64,000 bases of DNA. It comes from Candidatus Ruminimicrobiellum bubulum. GTDB lineage: Bacteria; Elusimicrobiota; Endomicrobiia; Endomicrobiales; Endomicrobiaceae. Location: NCBI GenBank assembly GCA_017651625.1, contig JAGCCP010000057.1, forward strand, positions 1 to 64,000, read 5' to 3'. The translations under genes and the position numbers were made by a program. Under the pieces are notes generated by a model. That model was not told the DNA's origin. It saw nothing but the letters and a program-made list of their open reading frames with translations, and searched no databases. Shown in pieces: positions 16,063 through 25,790 of the stretch (positions are counted from its first letter, which is position 1; the number at the start of each line of letters is the position of its first letter).

Positions 16063-17523
16063 ATGAGTGAAATAATAAAAATGACTGCTACCGAGTTGGC
16101 AGCAAAAATTAAAAGCAAAGAACTTTCAAGTGTTGAAGTAACAAAAGCTTTTCTCGGAAGAATAAAAGAAGTAGATCCTAAAATAAAAGCATATGTTTCG
16201 ATATGTGAAGATTATGCTTTAAAACAAGCACAAATTTCAGACGACAAAATCGCTAAAGGTGAAAATGTAGGTATATTGGAAGGGGTACCTATAGCAATTA
16301 AAGATAACATTTTAATAAAAGATATAAGAATGACGGCTTCATCAAAAATTTTGGAAAACTATATTGCTCCTTACGATGCAACCGTTATAACAAAATTAAA
16401 AAATGCAGGTGCAGTATTTGTAGGTAAAGCAAACCTCGATGAATTCGCAATGGGTTCATCTACAGAAAACTCAGCATTTTTTACTACAAGAAATCCTTGG
16501 AATACCGAACATATTCCGGGAGGATCTTCCGGCGGTAGTGCTTCCGCAGTTGGTGCAATGACTGCACCTTTAGCATTAGGAACGGATACCGGCGGTTCTA
16601 TAAGGCAACCTGCAAGTTGTTGCGGAATCGTTGGTGTAAAACCCACTTACGGCAGAGTAAGCAGATTCGGTGCTGTAGCATTTGCTTCTTCACTTGACCA
16701 AATAGGACCAATGTCTAAAACAGTTGAAGACAGTGCATTGTTATTAAATGTTATTGCAGGTCACGATACAAAAGATTCAACATCAATAAACATAGATGTT
16801 CCAAACTATATTGCAAATATTAAAGACGGTGTTAAAGGATTGAAAATCGGTCTTCCTAAAGAATATTTTATAGACGGTTTAGATGCTGATGTTAAAGCTG
16901 CACTCGACAAAGCAATAGAAGTATACAAAAATTTAGGTGCTGAAATTGTGGAAATTTCTTTACCTCACACAGATTATGCAGTTGCTGTTTATTATATTAT
17001 TTGTTGTTCCGAAGCATCTGCCAACCTTGCAAGATATGACGGTGTAAGATACGGTTTCAGAGCAGATTGTAACAACTTGTTAGACGAATATCAGAAATCA
17101 AGAGGTCAAGGTTTCGGTGCTGAAGTTAAAAGAAGAATAATGCTTGGAACTTATGCACTTTCTGCAGGATATTACGATGCTTTCTATGGTAAAGCACAAA
17201 AAGTAAGAACATTAATAAAACAAGATTTTGAAAATGCTTTCAATAAAATTGATATTATTCTTACTCCTTCGGCTCCTACACCGGCATTTAAAATAGGTGA
17301 AAAGAGTTCGGATCCTTTACAAATGTATTTATCGGATATATTTACAATATCATGTAACTTAGCTGCAATTCCGGGTATGAGTTTACCTTGCGGTTTTTCA
17401 CAAAAAGGTATTCCTATAGGTATGCAATTGTTAGCTAAAAACTTTGATGAACAAACAATGTTTAAGACAGCTTATGCTTATGAACAAGCAACTGCTTGGC
17501 ATAAAGAGTTCCCAAAAATATAA
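16063..17523 (+). CDS. gatA: Glutamyl-tRNA(Gln) amidotransferase subunit A
   Basis: The 486-residue amidase subunit releases ammonia from glutamine. The Ser-cisSer-Lys triad is complete: Lys in AIKDNIL (about 78), cis-Ser in GGSSGGSA (about 153), nucleophile Ser in [12 protein letters not shown] (about 177). Length and C-terminus (AWHKEFPKI) are normal. The ribosome-binding site is AAGGATA. The 64-base gap from gatC is AT-rich, without a visible terminator. Confidence 0.97.
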   Translation: MSEIIKMTATELAAKIKSKELSSVEVTKAFLGRIKEVDPKIKAYVSICEDYALKQAQISDDKIAKGENVGILEGVPIAIKDNILIKDIRMTASSKILENYIAPYDATVITKLKNAGAVFVGKANLDEFAMGSSTENSAFFTTRNPWNTEHIPGGSSGGSASAVGAMTAPLALGTDTGGSIRQPASCCGIVGVKPTYGRVSRFGAVAFASSLDQIGPMSKTVEDSALLLNVIAGHDTKDSTSINIDVPNYIANIKDGVKGLKIGLPKEYFIDGLDADVKAALDKAIEVYKNLGAEIVEISLPHTDYAVAVYYIICCSEASANLARYDGVRYGFRADCNNLLDEYQKSRGQGFGAEVKRRIMLGTYALSAGYYDAFYGKAQKVRTLIKQDFENAFNKIDIILTPSAPTPAFKIGEKSSDPLQMYLSDIFTISCNLAAIPGMSLPCGFSQKGIPIGMQLLAKNFDEQTMFKTAYAYEQATAWHKEFPKI

Positions 17524-17542
17524 TTGTATGAGGATATAAAAA

Positions 17543-19012
17543 ATGAATAACAAATACGAAGTAATTATAGGACTTGAAGTTCACTCACAAATAAAAACAA
17601 AAACAAAAATTTTCTGTAACTGTTCTACAGAATTTCATTGTCAACCTAACACAAACATTTGCCCTGTTTGTACGGGACAGCCGGGAGTGTTACCGGTATT
17701 AAATAAACATGCCGTAGAACTTATAGTAAGAACCGGTCTTGCACTCGATTGTACAATAAACAAAAAATCAGTATTTGCAAGAAAACAATATTTTTATCCG
17801 GACTTACCTAAAAACTATCAAATATCACAATATGAATTACCTTTTTGCGAACATGGTAAAATAAATATTTCCGTTGACGGCAAAACAAAAAGTATCGGTA
17901 TAACAAGAATACATTTGGAAGAAGATGCCGGAAAACTTATCCACGATATCGGTTCAAGACAATTAGATTATTCGTTGGCAGATTATAACAGAACCGGTGT
18001 ACCTTTAATGGAAATTGTTTCCGAACCGGATATGAGATCTCCGCAGGAAGCAGCAGCTTATTTGGAATCTCTTAAAAACTTAATCGAATATGTTGAAGCA
18101 TCAGATTGTAACATGGAAGAAGGAAAATTCAGATGCGATGCTAACATAAGTATAAGGCCTGTAGGTCAAAAAGAGTTCGGAACAAAAGCAGAACTTAAAA
18201 ATATGAACTCTATTTCCGGTGTGCAAGAAGCATTATCCTATGAGGTTGAAAGACAAATTGAAATTGTAGAGTCCGGTGGCAGAGTTATACAAGAAACTAG
18301 AACTTGGGATCCTAACGAAAAAGTTACAAAATCTATGAGATCAAAAGAAAATGCTCACGATTACAGATATTTCCCCGATCCTGATTTGGTACCTGTAAAT
18401 TTGGATGACGAGTTTATAGATAATATTAAGAAAAATATTCCTGAATTACCTGAAGCAAGAAAAGCAAGACTTATAAATGATTTAGGCCTTTCAGAATATG
18501 ATACAAACATAATAATATCCGATAAAGCACTTGCCGATTATTACGAAACTGCTCTTAACACAGCAAATAAAGGTGCAAAGGAACCGGCTGCAGCCGCTAA
18601 AACTGTTGCTAACTGGATTATTACAGAATTGTTAGGAAAGTTAAACAATTCTAAATTGACAATAAAAGAATCCCCTATTTCACCTGAAAATATCGGTAAA
18701 CTTGTAATACTTATTTCCAAAGGGACAATATCGGGTAAAATAGCAAAAACAATATTTGAAGATATGTTCAAAGATAACAAAGATCCTGAAGTAATAGTTA
18801 AAGAAAAAGGTCTTGTTCAAATATCTGATGCAGGCGAAATTGTAAAAGTTTGCCAAGAAGCTATAAATGAAAATGCTAAAATTGTTGCAGATTATAAGTC
18901 TGGCAAAAAATCTGCTATAGGTGCTTTGGTTGGTGCAGTAATGAAAAAATCTAAAGGTAAAGCAAACCCGCAAATGGTAAACAAAACATTAACCGAACTT
19001 TTAAACAAATAA
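17543..19012 (+). CDS. gatB: Asp/Glu-tRNA amidotransferase subunit B
   Basis: The 489-residue subunit phosphorylates and amidates the mischarged aminoacyl-tRNA. It starts [21 protein letters not shown], has the zinc-site cysteines ([13 protein letters not shown]), the kinase-site block HLEEDAGK and [16 protein letters not shown], and the C-terminal YqeY-like helical domain (about 335-489) that grips the tRNA. It is co-transcribed with gatCA. GatCAB here suggests that the organism lacks at least one of GlnRS or AsnRS, which is a general inference. Confidence 0.97.
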   Translation: MNNKYEVIIGLEVHSQIKTKTKIFCNCSTEFHCQPNTNICPVCTGQPGVLPVLNKHAVELIVRTGLALDCTINKKSVFARKQYFYPDLPKNYQISQYELPFCEHGKINISVDGKTKSIGITRIHLEEDAGKLIHDIGSRQLDYSLADYNRTGVPLMEIVSEPDMRSPQEAAAYLESLKNLIEYVEASDCNMEEGKFRCDANISIRPVGQKEFGTKAELKNMNSISGVQEALSYEVERQIEIVESGGRVIQETRTWDPNEKVTKSMRSKENAHDYRYFPDPDLVPVNLDDEFIDNIKKNIPELPEARKARLINDLGLSEYDTNIIISDKALADYYETALNTANKGAKEPAAAAKTVANWIITELLGKLNNSKLTIKESPISPENIGKLVILISKGTISGKIAKTIFEDMFKDNKDPEVIVKEKGLVQISDAGEIVKVCQEAINENAKIVADYKSGKKSAIGALVGAVMKKSKGKANPQMVNKTLTELLNK

Positions 19013-19029
19013 AAAATATTTGAACATAA

Positions 19030-19066
19030 AAAAAAGGAACTGTGTTATAAATACAGTTCCTTTTTT
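19030..19066. terminator. Bidirectional terminator between gatB and the GT9 gene
   Basis: AAAAAAGGAACTGT / ACAGTTCCTTTTTT (19030-19043 with 19053-19066) is a 14-bp stem with a nine-base loop. The A-run on one side and T-run on the other allow it to end both the gatCAB transcript and the leftward GT9 transcript. Confidence 0.92.
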
Positions 19067-19080
19067 ATTTCATATAAAAC

Positions 19081-20094
19081 TTAATTCAACAATTTATTTA
19101 TTGATTCTTCTATTTCGGTTGTATCTACAGAATTTATATCTCTTTTTTTAGATAACAATTGTATTGCATTATTATAATTTGGTGCCCACACCTGCGATAT
19201 TTTTTCTTCGTTCATAGTATCATTATTATATACAGCAATTAATTTCTTATCAAATACATTAGCAACATGTATAATAGATGTATTAATAGTAAGTATTGTG
19301 TCTGAATATTTCACAAGTGCGATTATATATAAAAAATTATCTTTTCTTGGAACAATTATATTTTCATTGTTTATATCGTATTGAGAATTTAAAATTATTT
19401 TAAAATTATATTTATAAAGCATTTGTAAAAGTTCTCTTATTTTATCAAAAGATAAACTTCTGTCTTTTGATGCCGAATGTGTATTAAAAAATATATATTT
19501 TTCATTACTGTTTTTAATAACACTTTTCGCATAATCTTCATATTTTTTATCTAAAAAAATATCATAATTTGTATTAACATCTTTTATGTATAAATGATGT
19601 AATATTTCCGTATATATTTTAGACATATGTTCTGTGTTATAATCAACATTTACGGATATATCGTATATATTATATTTCTGTTTACATATACCAAGTAAAA
19701 ATTTTGGATTTATTGTTCTTAATTTAAAAAAATGTTTTGGTTTAGGTCTAAACAACCAAAAATCTATAAGTAAATCTATTTTTTGTTTTCTTAATTTTTT
19801 ATAAATTGAAAGATCTTTAAAAAATTCATTATGTGATATAAAAACTTCATCTACATAAGGATTATTTTCTAATATTATTTTATTTGCATTGCCGCATAAA
19901 ACAAATATCTTAATATGCGGATATGTTTTTTTTATTTCTCTGAACAAAATAGTCGTTATTATCATATCCCCTATTTTGTTATCGTCTCTTAAAATCAAAA
20001 TAGAGTTTATTTTATTCATATCCAAAATATCTTTGGATTTTTCTTTTTTATCGAAAATAAATTTTGATAACGATTTTCTAAATTCTTTTAACAT
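19081..20094 (-). CDS. Glycosyltransferase family 9 (heptosyltransferase-like)
   Basis: The 337-residue protein has the GT9 layout: an N-terminal Rossmann domain starting SILILRDDNKIGDMIITTILF (about 29-50, with the conserved Asp and Gly-Asp), the TYPHIKIFVLCGN strand, and a C-terminal domain binding the nucleotide sugar (YIFFNTHSASKDRSL; TILTINTSIIHVAN with the SxxxH motif). It probably adds a sugar to the LPS core. It is last in the tRNA-Leu-led operon, 15 bases after the collar-domain gene. The upstream ribosome-binding site is weak (AAAGAAA). The exact donor sugar is not predictable. Confidence 0.8.
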   Translation of the reverse strand: MLKEFRKSLSKFIFDKKEKSKDILDMNKINSILILRDDNKIGDMIITTILFREIKKTYPHIKIFVLCGNANKIILENNPYVDEVFISHNEFFKDLSIYKKLRKQKIDLLIDFWLFRPKPKHFFKLRTINPKFLLGICKQKYNIYDISVNVDYNTEHMSKIYTEILHHLYIKDVNTNYDIFLDKKYEDYAKSVIKNSNEKYIFFNTHSASKDRSLSFDKIRELLQMLYKYNFKIILNSQYDINNENIIVPRKDNFLYIIALVKYSDTILTINTSIIHVANVFDKKLIAVYNNDTMNEEKISQVWAPNYNNAIQLLSKKRDINSVDTTEIEESINKLLN

Positions 20095-20109
20095 TTTTTA
20101 ATATTTTCT

Positions 20110-20946
20110 TTATTTTTTCATAATATAGCATAGTGCATAATATGGTGGCATATTGTTATGGGGTTTAGATTTACCCACACTATTTGTGCTAAGAACTTGA
20201 TAAAGTTGCCCTACTTCTGCATTTGCTACATAGCCAGACATACTAGTACTTTCTCCTTTTCCTGTATAGTATTCATGACTATGGCTCGGCATTTCATCTA
20301 TCGTTAAAATGTGTTCTTCTTCACCGGCTCTTGCACCAATAGCATAATTGTGACCTGCACCTAAAACAAATCTGTCCGTTAAATCAGGTGTTCCGTTAGA
20401 ACCATCACACAATACCCAACCAGCAGGTATATCATTTACTGAACCCGACCAAATTATTATTGCCCCTTTAGGCACCATAAAATACTCAGTGGTTCCTACA
20501 ATTGTTTTTGCACCTGAAGAATTTACAACAAATTTTTTATCGTTACCTACTATCACTGAAAATTCAGAATTTTCTTTAACTGTTGCTAATTCTGTAGTAT
20601 TTGAATGTAAAGAATAAGGAACAGCGGTAAGTTTTTCTCTCGGCTCCAACTTTTTATTTTCTATTTCAATTTCAAGATAACAATCTTTCTGTCTCCAATC
20701 TATTTCCGGACTTAACACCACCGAAAAAATACCGCTGGAAACAACTACCGATTGGTTCCCTGATTCCCATTTTGCTGTTCCACCTGCCGATTGATTATAA
20801 ATTTTGAAATTCATCTTTTTTGTTGCATTAACTTCTGTTCTATATTCTTTAAGTTTTCCATTATACCTTATTTCGTTAGGGACATCCGCAATAACTAAAT
20901 TAGCAATAAAAACAAAAAATATCGTTAATAAAAATTTTTTTAACAT
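20110..20946 (-). CDS. Secreted protein with phage-tail-collar-like C-terminal domain
   Basis: The 278-residue protein has a signal peptide (residues 1-20, cleavage after VIA), a middle part with beta-rich repeats that resembles bacterial surface-protein adhesive modules (PNEIRYNGKL ... EPREKLTAVPYSLHS), and a C-terminal collar domain (about 165-278): PKGAIIIWSG, IPAGWVLCDGSNGTPDLTDRFVLGAG, and a metal-binding-type HILTIDEMPSHSH ... PHNNMPPYYALCYIMK. Collar domains cap phage tail fibres. Here no phage genes are near and the protein is exported, so it probably trimerises on the surface. It overlaps the previous gene's end closely and has an AAGGCGGAA ribosome-binding site. Confidence 0.75.
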   Translation of the reverse strand: MLKKFLLTIFFVFIANLVIADVPNEIRYNGKLKEYRTEVNATKKMNFKIYNQSAGGTAKWESGNQSVVVSSGIFSVVLSPEIDWRQKDCYLEIEIENKKLEPREKLTAVPYSLHSNTTELATVKENSEFSVIVGNDKKFVVNSSGAKTIVGTTEYFMVPKGAIIIWSGSVNDIPAGWVLCDGSNGTPDLTDRFVLGAGHNYAIGARAGEEEHILTIDEMPSHSHEYYTGKGESTSMSGYVANAEVGQLYQVLSTNSVGKSKPHNNMPPYYALCYIMKK

Positions 20947-20947
20947 A

Positions 20948-21685
20948 TTATTCCGCCTTATTATTTACAAAATTCTTTATATTTGAAACTACACTTACTT
21001 TATTACCATCAATATCTACAATATGAAACCCATACACATTTATAACCATCGTATTATCTACTCTTGTAATTTGTTCCGTCATTTGACCTTCAAAATGAAC
21101 ATGACCGTGAAACCAAATCAACGGATTAAACTTTTTAAGAAAGTTCTTAAAACATAAGAAACCTTTATGGCACGTATCTTGTTTATCATGAACACCCAAT
21201 ATAGGTGCATGAGAAATAACTATTATTTTTTTCTTTTTTCTTCTAAATATAAAATCTTTTATTTGTTGAATTCTTATTTTTCTTGATACTCTATTTACGA
21301 TTCTTGCCATTTCTTTTTCGGTATATTGGTAACCTTTCATGTTGTATCTCATGGAACCTTCAAATCCTACTAAAATATAATCGGCATAAATTTCCATTCT
21401 TGCATGCAGATTTATACCACCCAAACTGAACTGTTGTTCATCATCATAAATTTTATCAACGATTTTCTTAAAATAGTCTTTTGATGTATCATTATTTAAT
21501 GTAGGATGGTTACCTTCAACAAAAAAGAAATATTTTCTTACACTATCAACGACAAATTCTAAATATGTTTTCGATAAATCTCCGCAAGATACAATAAAAT
21601 CAATATTATTTACGGTATTAGGATTTGTAAATATAAAATCTTGAAGTTTTGCATCTTCTTTATCGGATACTGCAAGAATTTTCAT
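20948..21685 (-). CDS. Calcineurin-like metallophosphoesterase
   Basis: The 245-residue protein carries the metal-binding motif set of the calcineurin-like superfamily: D in AVSDKED, GD in SCGDLSK (about 36), GNH in VEGNHPT (about 58), HAP in VISHAP (about 157), and GHVH in WFHGHVHF (about 195). No signal peptide. The first block is D-x-E rather than the usual D-x-H. Substrate is unknown; it may be a phosphodiesterase or nucleotidase. It sits between the ParB-like and the collar genes in one operon with two-base spacing to the latter. Confidence 0.85.
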   Translation of the reverse strand: MKILAVSDKEDAKLQDFIFTNPNTVNNIDFIVSCGDLSKTYLEFVVDSVRKYFFFVEGNHPTLNNDTSKDYFKKIVDKIYDDEQQFSLGGINLHARMEIYADYILVGFEGSMRYNMKGYQYTEKEMARIVNRVSRKIRIQQIKDFIFRRKKKKIIVISHAPILGVHDKQDTCHKGFLCFKNFLKKFNPLIWFHGHVHFEGQMTEQITRVDNTMVINVYGFHIVDIDGNKVSVVSNIKNFVNNKAE

Positions 21686-21704
21686 AAGTTATCCTTATTT
21701 TAAA

Positions 21705-22556
21705 TTACTTTACTAAATTTTTTATAATATCGGTAAATATCGAAGGAATAATATCAAGAAACTTTTTATCTTTATATTTTGCCATAAAGTCATGTGCGGT
21801 AAAATCAAAACCTACATCGTGCCCCGCTTGCTGACTTAAAAAATATTTATGTTTTTGTATCCATACATATAAATCGGTATATGTTCTGTTTGCGAATTTA
21901 GATAAGATTTTTTCTTCTTCCATTAATTCTACGGCAGGCAAAAATCTTTCAGCATACCATTTATAAGATACAAACATTATAGATTTTTTTACAAGTTCGC
22001 CATCATTATAATTTTCTTTAAAATCAAGAATTTCCTGATTAAGAATAGCATAACTTTTTAACTCTGTAACTTTTAAAGGATGTATCAAAATTTTGTTGTT
22101 TAACATTGTTGCTTTTTGAAAAGCATTTTCTTCCAACTTTATTAAAAATTTCTTTGTGCTTTCGGAATCAAATGTATAATTTTTATCTTTAGACAACTCA
22201 AAATCAAATTTAATTTCGGTAACATCGGCATCTATATATTTTGCTTTAAATTCATTTTTTGCTACGGCAACTCTATGATGACCGTCTATAATAAAATAGT
22301 TATCTAACATTTGGTAAACCTGTATAGGTTCCAAGTTTATACCTTTTTCCATTAAAGATTTTATGTATTCGTATCTTGATGAACCATCAGTACGTTTCGG
22401 TAGCAACGTTTCGGAAAAATCTAAATATCTTCCCAAACTGCCTATAATTTTATCTATTGGTATTGCCTGTATACCTCTTGTTTTCAATGTGTAGACAGGC
22501 ACATTTTTTTCTATAGCAGAAAAATCTACTAATATTCCGTCTTTGTCGTTTGCCAT
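21705..22556 (-). CDS. ParB-like nuclease-domain protein
   Basis: A 283-residue cytoplasmic protein. The N-terminal part has the ParB/Srx-fold pattern: IQAIPIDKIIGSLGR (about 29-44), GINLEPIQVYQ (about 72-82) and YFIIDGHHRVAVAKN (about 87-101), in which the DGHHR motif is typical of CTP- or ATP-binding members. It has no helix-turn-helix DNA-binding domain, so it is not a chromosome-partitioning ParB. The C-terminal two thirds (about 110-283) is helical and not recognised. AGAGGT provides the ribosome-binding site, 25 bases after the end of tRNA-Leu. Function unknown. Confidence 0.75.
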   Translation of the reverse strand: MANDKDGILVDFSAIEKNVPVYTLKTRGIQAIPIDKIIGSLGRYLDFSETLLPKRTDGSSRYEYIKSLMEKGINLEPIQVYQMLDNYFIIDGHHRVAVAKNEFKAKYIDADVTEIKFDFELSKDKNYTFDSESTKKFLIKLEENAFQKATMLNNKILIHPLKVTELKSYAILNQEILDFKENYNDGELVKKSIMFVSYKWYAERFLPAVELMEEEKILSKFANRTYTDLYVWIQKHKYFLSQQAGHDVGFDFTAHDFMAKYKDKKFLDIIPSIFTDIIKNLVK

Positions 22557-22581
22557 TTTTACCTCTACAAAATAAAAAATA

Positions 22582-22667
22582 TGGGTAGAGAGGGAATTGA
22601 ACCCTCACGGCTCTTGCGAGCCTCAGGATTTTAAGTCCTGTGCGTCTGCCAGTTCCGCCATCCACCC
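22582..22667 (-). tRNA. tRNA-Leu (anticodon UAA)
   Basis: An 86-base tRNA on the minus strand: acceptor GGGTGGA/TCTACCC, D-arm GCGG..., anticodon stem CAGGA/TCCTG with loop CTTAAAA (anticodon TAA), a long variable arm GGCTCGCAAGAGCC, T-arm GAGGG-TTCAATT-CCCTC, discriminator A. CCA is not encoded. It is the first element of the transcript that continues into the ParB-like gene. Confidence 0.95.
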
Positions 22668-22716
22668 ATATTCACAACACTTATTTAAAAAAACATATTA
22701 CAACTTGTACTGAAGA

Positions 22717-22745
22717 ATTATACATTTTTTTTATAAAACTGTCAA
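22717..22745 (-). promoter_or_regulatory. Consensus promoter of tRNA-Leu operon
   Basis: TTGACA (22740-22745), 17 bases, TATAAT (22717-22722) on the minus strand, about 50 bases upstream of the tRNA. It is the only perfect consensus promoter I found in the window. Confidence 0.9.
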
Positions 22746-22780
22746 AGAGAATCCTACGAAATTTTCTATATCTCTGAATC

Positions 22781-24550
22781 TCATTTTAAATGTTTCAAAG
22801 CATTTATTGCTTTCTGATGGTTAGGATTTAATCTTAATGTAAGTTCAAACATTTTTTCCGCTTCGAAATATTTGCCTTTAGCATACAATATTAAACCTTC
22901 TTTGTATTTATCTTCTGCCAGTTTTTCATCTATAAAAATTTCTTCTTCCTTTTCTTCTTGTATATTTTTTCGTTCCGGTTTTATAGTATTTTTTAAAGTT
23001 TTTGTTAACTCTTTTACAGATTTATCTATATATCCTTTTGCAGAAGAATAGTAATTAAACGATGTGTTGGTATATTGAGTAGATTTTAAAAACTCCTGCA
23101 ATTTTTCCATATGTTTTATACATTCAACCCACTGTTTATTTTTATATAAAATTATTCCGTTTTTAAGTAATGTGTTTGCTTCATATTCAAACTGCTTTTT
23201 CTTTTGTTCTTCAATTGTATTGGTTACAATATCGTTTACCTTGTTGTAATATTCCGTAACCTCTTTGTTTTTGTTATCAAACTGAAGATATTTCATCCAT
23301 TCTTTTAAACATTGATCGTAATTTCCTTCATAATAATTTTTATATCCGGACCAATAAGCATATTCATCAAAATCACTTTCATAACTTGAAGAAGCTTTTT
23401 CATTCATTAATTTTTTTATTTTGTTACAATAAACATTCGGAGAATCGTATGTAGGGTAATCTATTATAATTTTCTGTAATAAGTCTGTTGAATATAAATA
23501 TTGTTTCTTATTATAAAATTCTTTTGCTTTATCAAACATTTTCTGTGCCTGTTGCTGTGAAAGCTTATCTTGATTTAGTGCGGCCTGTGCCTCTTTTTCA
23601 AGTTCTGTTTCCAATTTCTTTTTTTTGTTCCATCTATATGCTAAAGAAAACCTGTTTATTAAATCCAATTCATTAAAATCTATCGAATAGTTCACGGTAA
23701 CAGCTGAAATATTTATACCAAACCCTGCAGTAATATGTTCCGGATAATATCCGCACCTTATGGCATATTTTCCCATTAATTTATATTCAAGTCCGGCAAA
23801 AAGTTCGTTATACGTATCTTCGTTTACTATATCCAAAGATAGTGTAACCGTATCTTTTGTTTCAAATCTGTATATTACGGGTATTTCCATCATTGTCGAT
23901 AACCTAAATATATATTGAAAATCTTCTTTATATTCGTCGAGCTTTATTCCCGTTCCGAAGATATTTTGCATAGATAGCCCTACACCGAACTTTGCTTGAG
24001 TATACTTTATATCAACATTATCAAAGTATTTTGATAAACCGATATCCATTGCAAAACCGCCGTCTTTTTTTGCATATAAGTCATAATAAATATATTTTAA
24101 GTTTATACCTATTGATGTATCTATAGGTTTTATATTTGTTGCCACAGCAAGAATATATGCCCACTGATTTGTATTAACCGTTTTAGAATTATCGAAAGCA
24201 TCTTTTCTTATTTCAATATCCCCGCTTGCCAAATCTATGGCAGAAAAGCCTAAAAACAGGTTATTAAACAATCTATAATTTATTGTCCCCGCATTATATG
24301 ATGTTCCATCAAACAAATTGTATCTTGATAAAGAAATATTATTATAATCGAAATAAGATAACAATGAACTGTTATAATATATTACAGAAGGATCATCTAA
24401 AGAGTTTAGTGATGTTTCTCCTTGAGAAAATGCTGAAACAGACGGACCATGAGAAAGAAAATTTTTTCTTTTTCCATCACAATATATATTTTGAACAAAA
24501 AATATAGATATTATTAAAAGTAAAATTATTTTATTATTAATAATCTGCAT
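22781..24550 (-). CDS. PorV/PorQ-like outer-membrane barrel fused to TPR domain
   Basis: The 589-residue protein has a signal peptide (to about residue 24), a barrel domain of roughly 25-300 that begins SAFSQGETSLNSLDDPSVIYYNSSLLS (the PorV/UPF0164 opening with the 'A..N.A' pattern) and ends with YSIDFNELDLINRFSLAYRW, then a Lys/Glu/Gln-rich linker and tetratricopeptide repeats (about 330-589). It should sit in the outer membrane with the TPR part in the periplasm. It overlaps the preceding FlgD-like gene by 25 bases, suggesting that the two act together. Possible roles are secretion or surface assembly; no direct evidence. Confidence 0.78.
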   Translation of the reverse strand: MQIINNKIILLLIISIFFVQNIYCDGKRKNFLSHGPSVSAFSQGETSLNSLDDPSVIYYNSSLLSYFDYNNISLSRYNLFDGTSYNAGTINYRLFNNLFLGFSAIDLASGDIEIRKDAFDNSKTVNTNQWAYILAVATNIKPIDTSIGINLKYIYYDLYAKKDGGFAMDIGLSKYFDNVDIKYTQAKFGVGLSMQNIFGTGIKLDEYKEDFQYIFRLSTMMEIPVIYRFETKDTVTLSLDIVNEDTYNELFAGLEYKLMGKYAIRCGYYPEHITAGFGINISAVTVNYSIDFNELDLINRFSLAYRWNKKKKLETELEKEAQAALNQDKLSQQQAQKMFDKAKEFYNKKQYLYSTDLLQKIIIDYPTYDSPNVYCNKIKKLMNEKASSSYESDFDEYAYWSGYKNYYEGNYDQCLKEWMKYLQFDNKNKEVTEYYNKVNDIVTNTIEEQKKKQFEYEANTLLKNGIILYKNKQWVECIKHMEKLQEFLKSTQYTNTSFNYYSSAKGYIDKSVKELTKTLKNTIKPERKNIQEEKEEEIFIDEKLAEDKYKEGLILYAKGKYFEAEKMFELTLRLNPNHQKAINALKHLK

Positions 24551-25698
24551 CTTTCGGTTTTATTTCCACCATCCGAATATTTTTTCTTTACTACACATAA
24601 ATATGTTCCGTTATATAATGTGTTGCCATTATCATCTTTACCGTCATAAACAATTTCATTATTACCTTGTGCCAAATTATCTTTTATGGTATGATATATT
24701 TTATCACCATACTCCGAATATATATCAAGCTCAGCTTTACCTTCTTTACTCATTTCAAAAAATATTCTTGTAGTTTGACCTTTTTGCGGATTAAATGGAT
24801 TGGGGGCTAAGTATGCTTTTCTTATTTCACCCAAAGTAACAAAATCAAAAGTTACAGGATTTAACATTTTTACCCCATACTGATTCTCAACTTCTACTTT
24901 CCAATAATATCTTGTTCTTGGAGAAAGATTTTCTGCCGTATAAAAATCATCAGTTGCCAAATCGTATTGTTGCATGGAATTTTCATCTGTTCCTAAAAAC
25001 AAAGTGTATTTTAATATGTCGCTATCCACACCTTTGCTAACTCTCCAACGAAAATTTAAATTTGTATTAGGGTTTCCTTTACCATCTTGTAAGCTATCGT
25101 TTAAATTTTCAAATGAGTGCGGCCTTTCTGTTACTATAATAAGTTTTATAGGAGAGATATATTCGTTGGGATAATTTTCATTATCTGCAACAACATAATA
25201 TTCGTAGACTCCGTAATCTAACGATAATTCAGTATTAAACAAATTGTTCCCGAACGAAATAGAATCTACTTCTGTCCAAGAATCGGATGAACCTTGTTTT
25301 CTGTGATATAATTTCGGATATCCATCGTATATTTCGTTACCGTATTTATCATCATACTTAACTTGTACAGTAACTTCATTTTCACTTTTTATACTGATTA
25401 TATCTTTTAAGGTATCACGAGAAATTAAAACATTATCTGTATTAGGTTCATAATCCAAAAGTGCAAAAAAAGATTGTTCGGATTGTTTTTGTTCTTGGGG
25501 ATCTGTCGGTTCATATTTCAATTCGGACAAACCGACATAATCTATATAAGAATCTACATTAAGCCAACCATTTTGTTGAGCAAATTGTGCAACTTTTTGT
25601 TCTATTTCAACTTCTTTTTCATCGACAGACATACTGCCGGCATATACATTTGAAACTGATATTATTAACGATAAAATTATTAAACAAAAAAGCTTCAT
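24526..25698 (-). CDS. Secreted protein with Fn3-like and FlgD-like C-terminal Ig domain
   Basis: About 390 residues, starting at MKLFCLIILSL (25698) or six bases earlier (MYMKLF); a longer reading would run into tRNA-Pro and is rejected. Signal peptide to about residue 21 (VYA), a middle region with fibronectin-like beta strands (ENLSPRTRYYWKVEVEN near 290), and a C-terminal FlgD-like Ig fold beginning LAPNPFNPQKGQTTRIFFEMSKEG and ending TYLCVVKKKYSDGG. The C-terminal NPFNP module is also used as an outer-surface targeting or anchoring module in several phyla. Start codon is only about seven to thirteen bases from the tRNA 3' end. Confidence 0.75.
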   Translation of the reverse strand: MKLFCLIILSLIISVSNVYAGSMSVDEKEVEIEQKVAQFAQQNGWLNVDSYIDYVGLSELKYEPTDPQEQKQSEQSFFALLDYEPNTDNVLISRDTLKDIISIKSENEVTVQVKYDDKYGNEIYDGYPKLYHRKQGSSDSWTEVDSISFGNNLFNTELSLDYGVYEYYVVADNENYPNEYISPIKLIIVTERPHSFENLNDSLQDGKGNPNTNLNFRWRVSKGVDSDILKYTLFLGTDENSMQQYDLATDDFYTAENLSPRTRYYWKVEVENQYGVKMLNPVTFDFVTLGEIRKAYLAPNPFNPQKGQTTRIFFEMSKEGKAELDIYSEYGDKIYHTIKDNLAQGNNEIVYDGKDDNGNTLYNGTYLCVVKKKYSDGGNKTERCRLLIIK

Positions 25699-25711
25699 AT
25701 ACATAAAAAAA

Positions 25712-25785
25712 TCGGGGTGACTGGACTTGAACCAGCGACCTCTCCCACCCGAAGGGAGCGCACTAGCCAACTGTGCTACACCCCG
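25712..25785 (-). tRNA. tRNA-Pro (anticodon CGG)
   Basis: A 74-base tRNA on the minus strand with acceptor CGGGGTG/CACCCCG (C1-G72 as typical of bacterial tRNA-Pro), D-arm GCAC/GTGC, anticodon stem CTCCC/GGGAG with loop TTCGGGT (anticodon CGG), T-arm GCTGG/CCAGT and discriminator A. CCA is not encoded. It lies inside an mRNA operon, five bases after the merR-like stop and next to the following start codon. Confidence 0.95.
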
Positions 25786-25790
25786 ACCAA

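Noticed and set aside
20110-20946. Tail-fibre gene of a prophage
   Set aside because: It has a signal peptide and housekeeping-type neighbours, without any phage gene.
22450-22665. ORF over the tRNA-Leu gene
   Set aside because: The first 30 residues are the tRNA read in frame; the rest overlaps the ParB-like gene in another frame.
25704-25770. Upstream extension of the FlgD-like gene into tRNA-Pro
   Set aside because: The extension is the tRNA sequence; a signal peptide starts properly at MKLF or MYMKLF.
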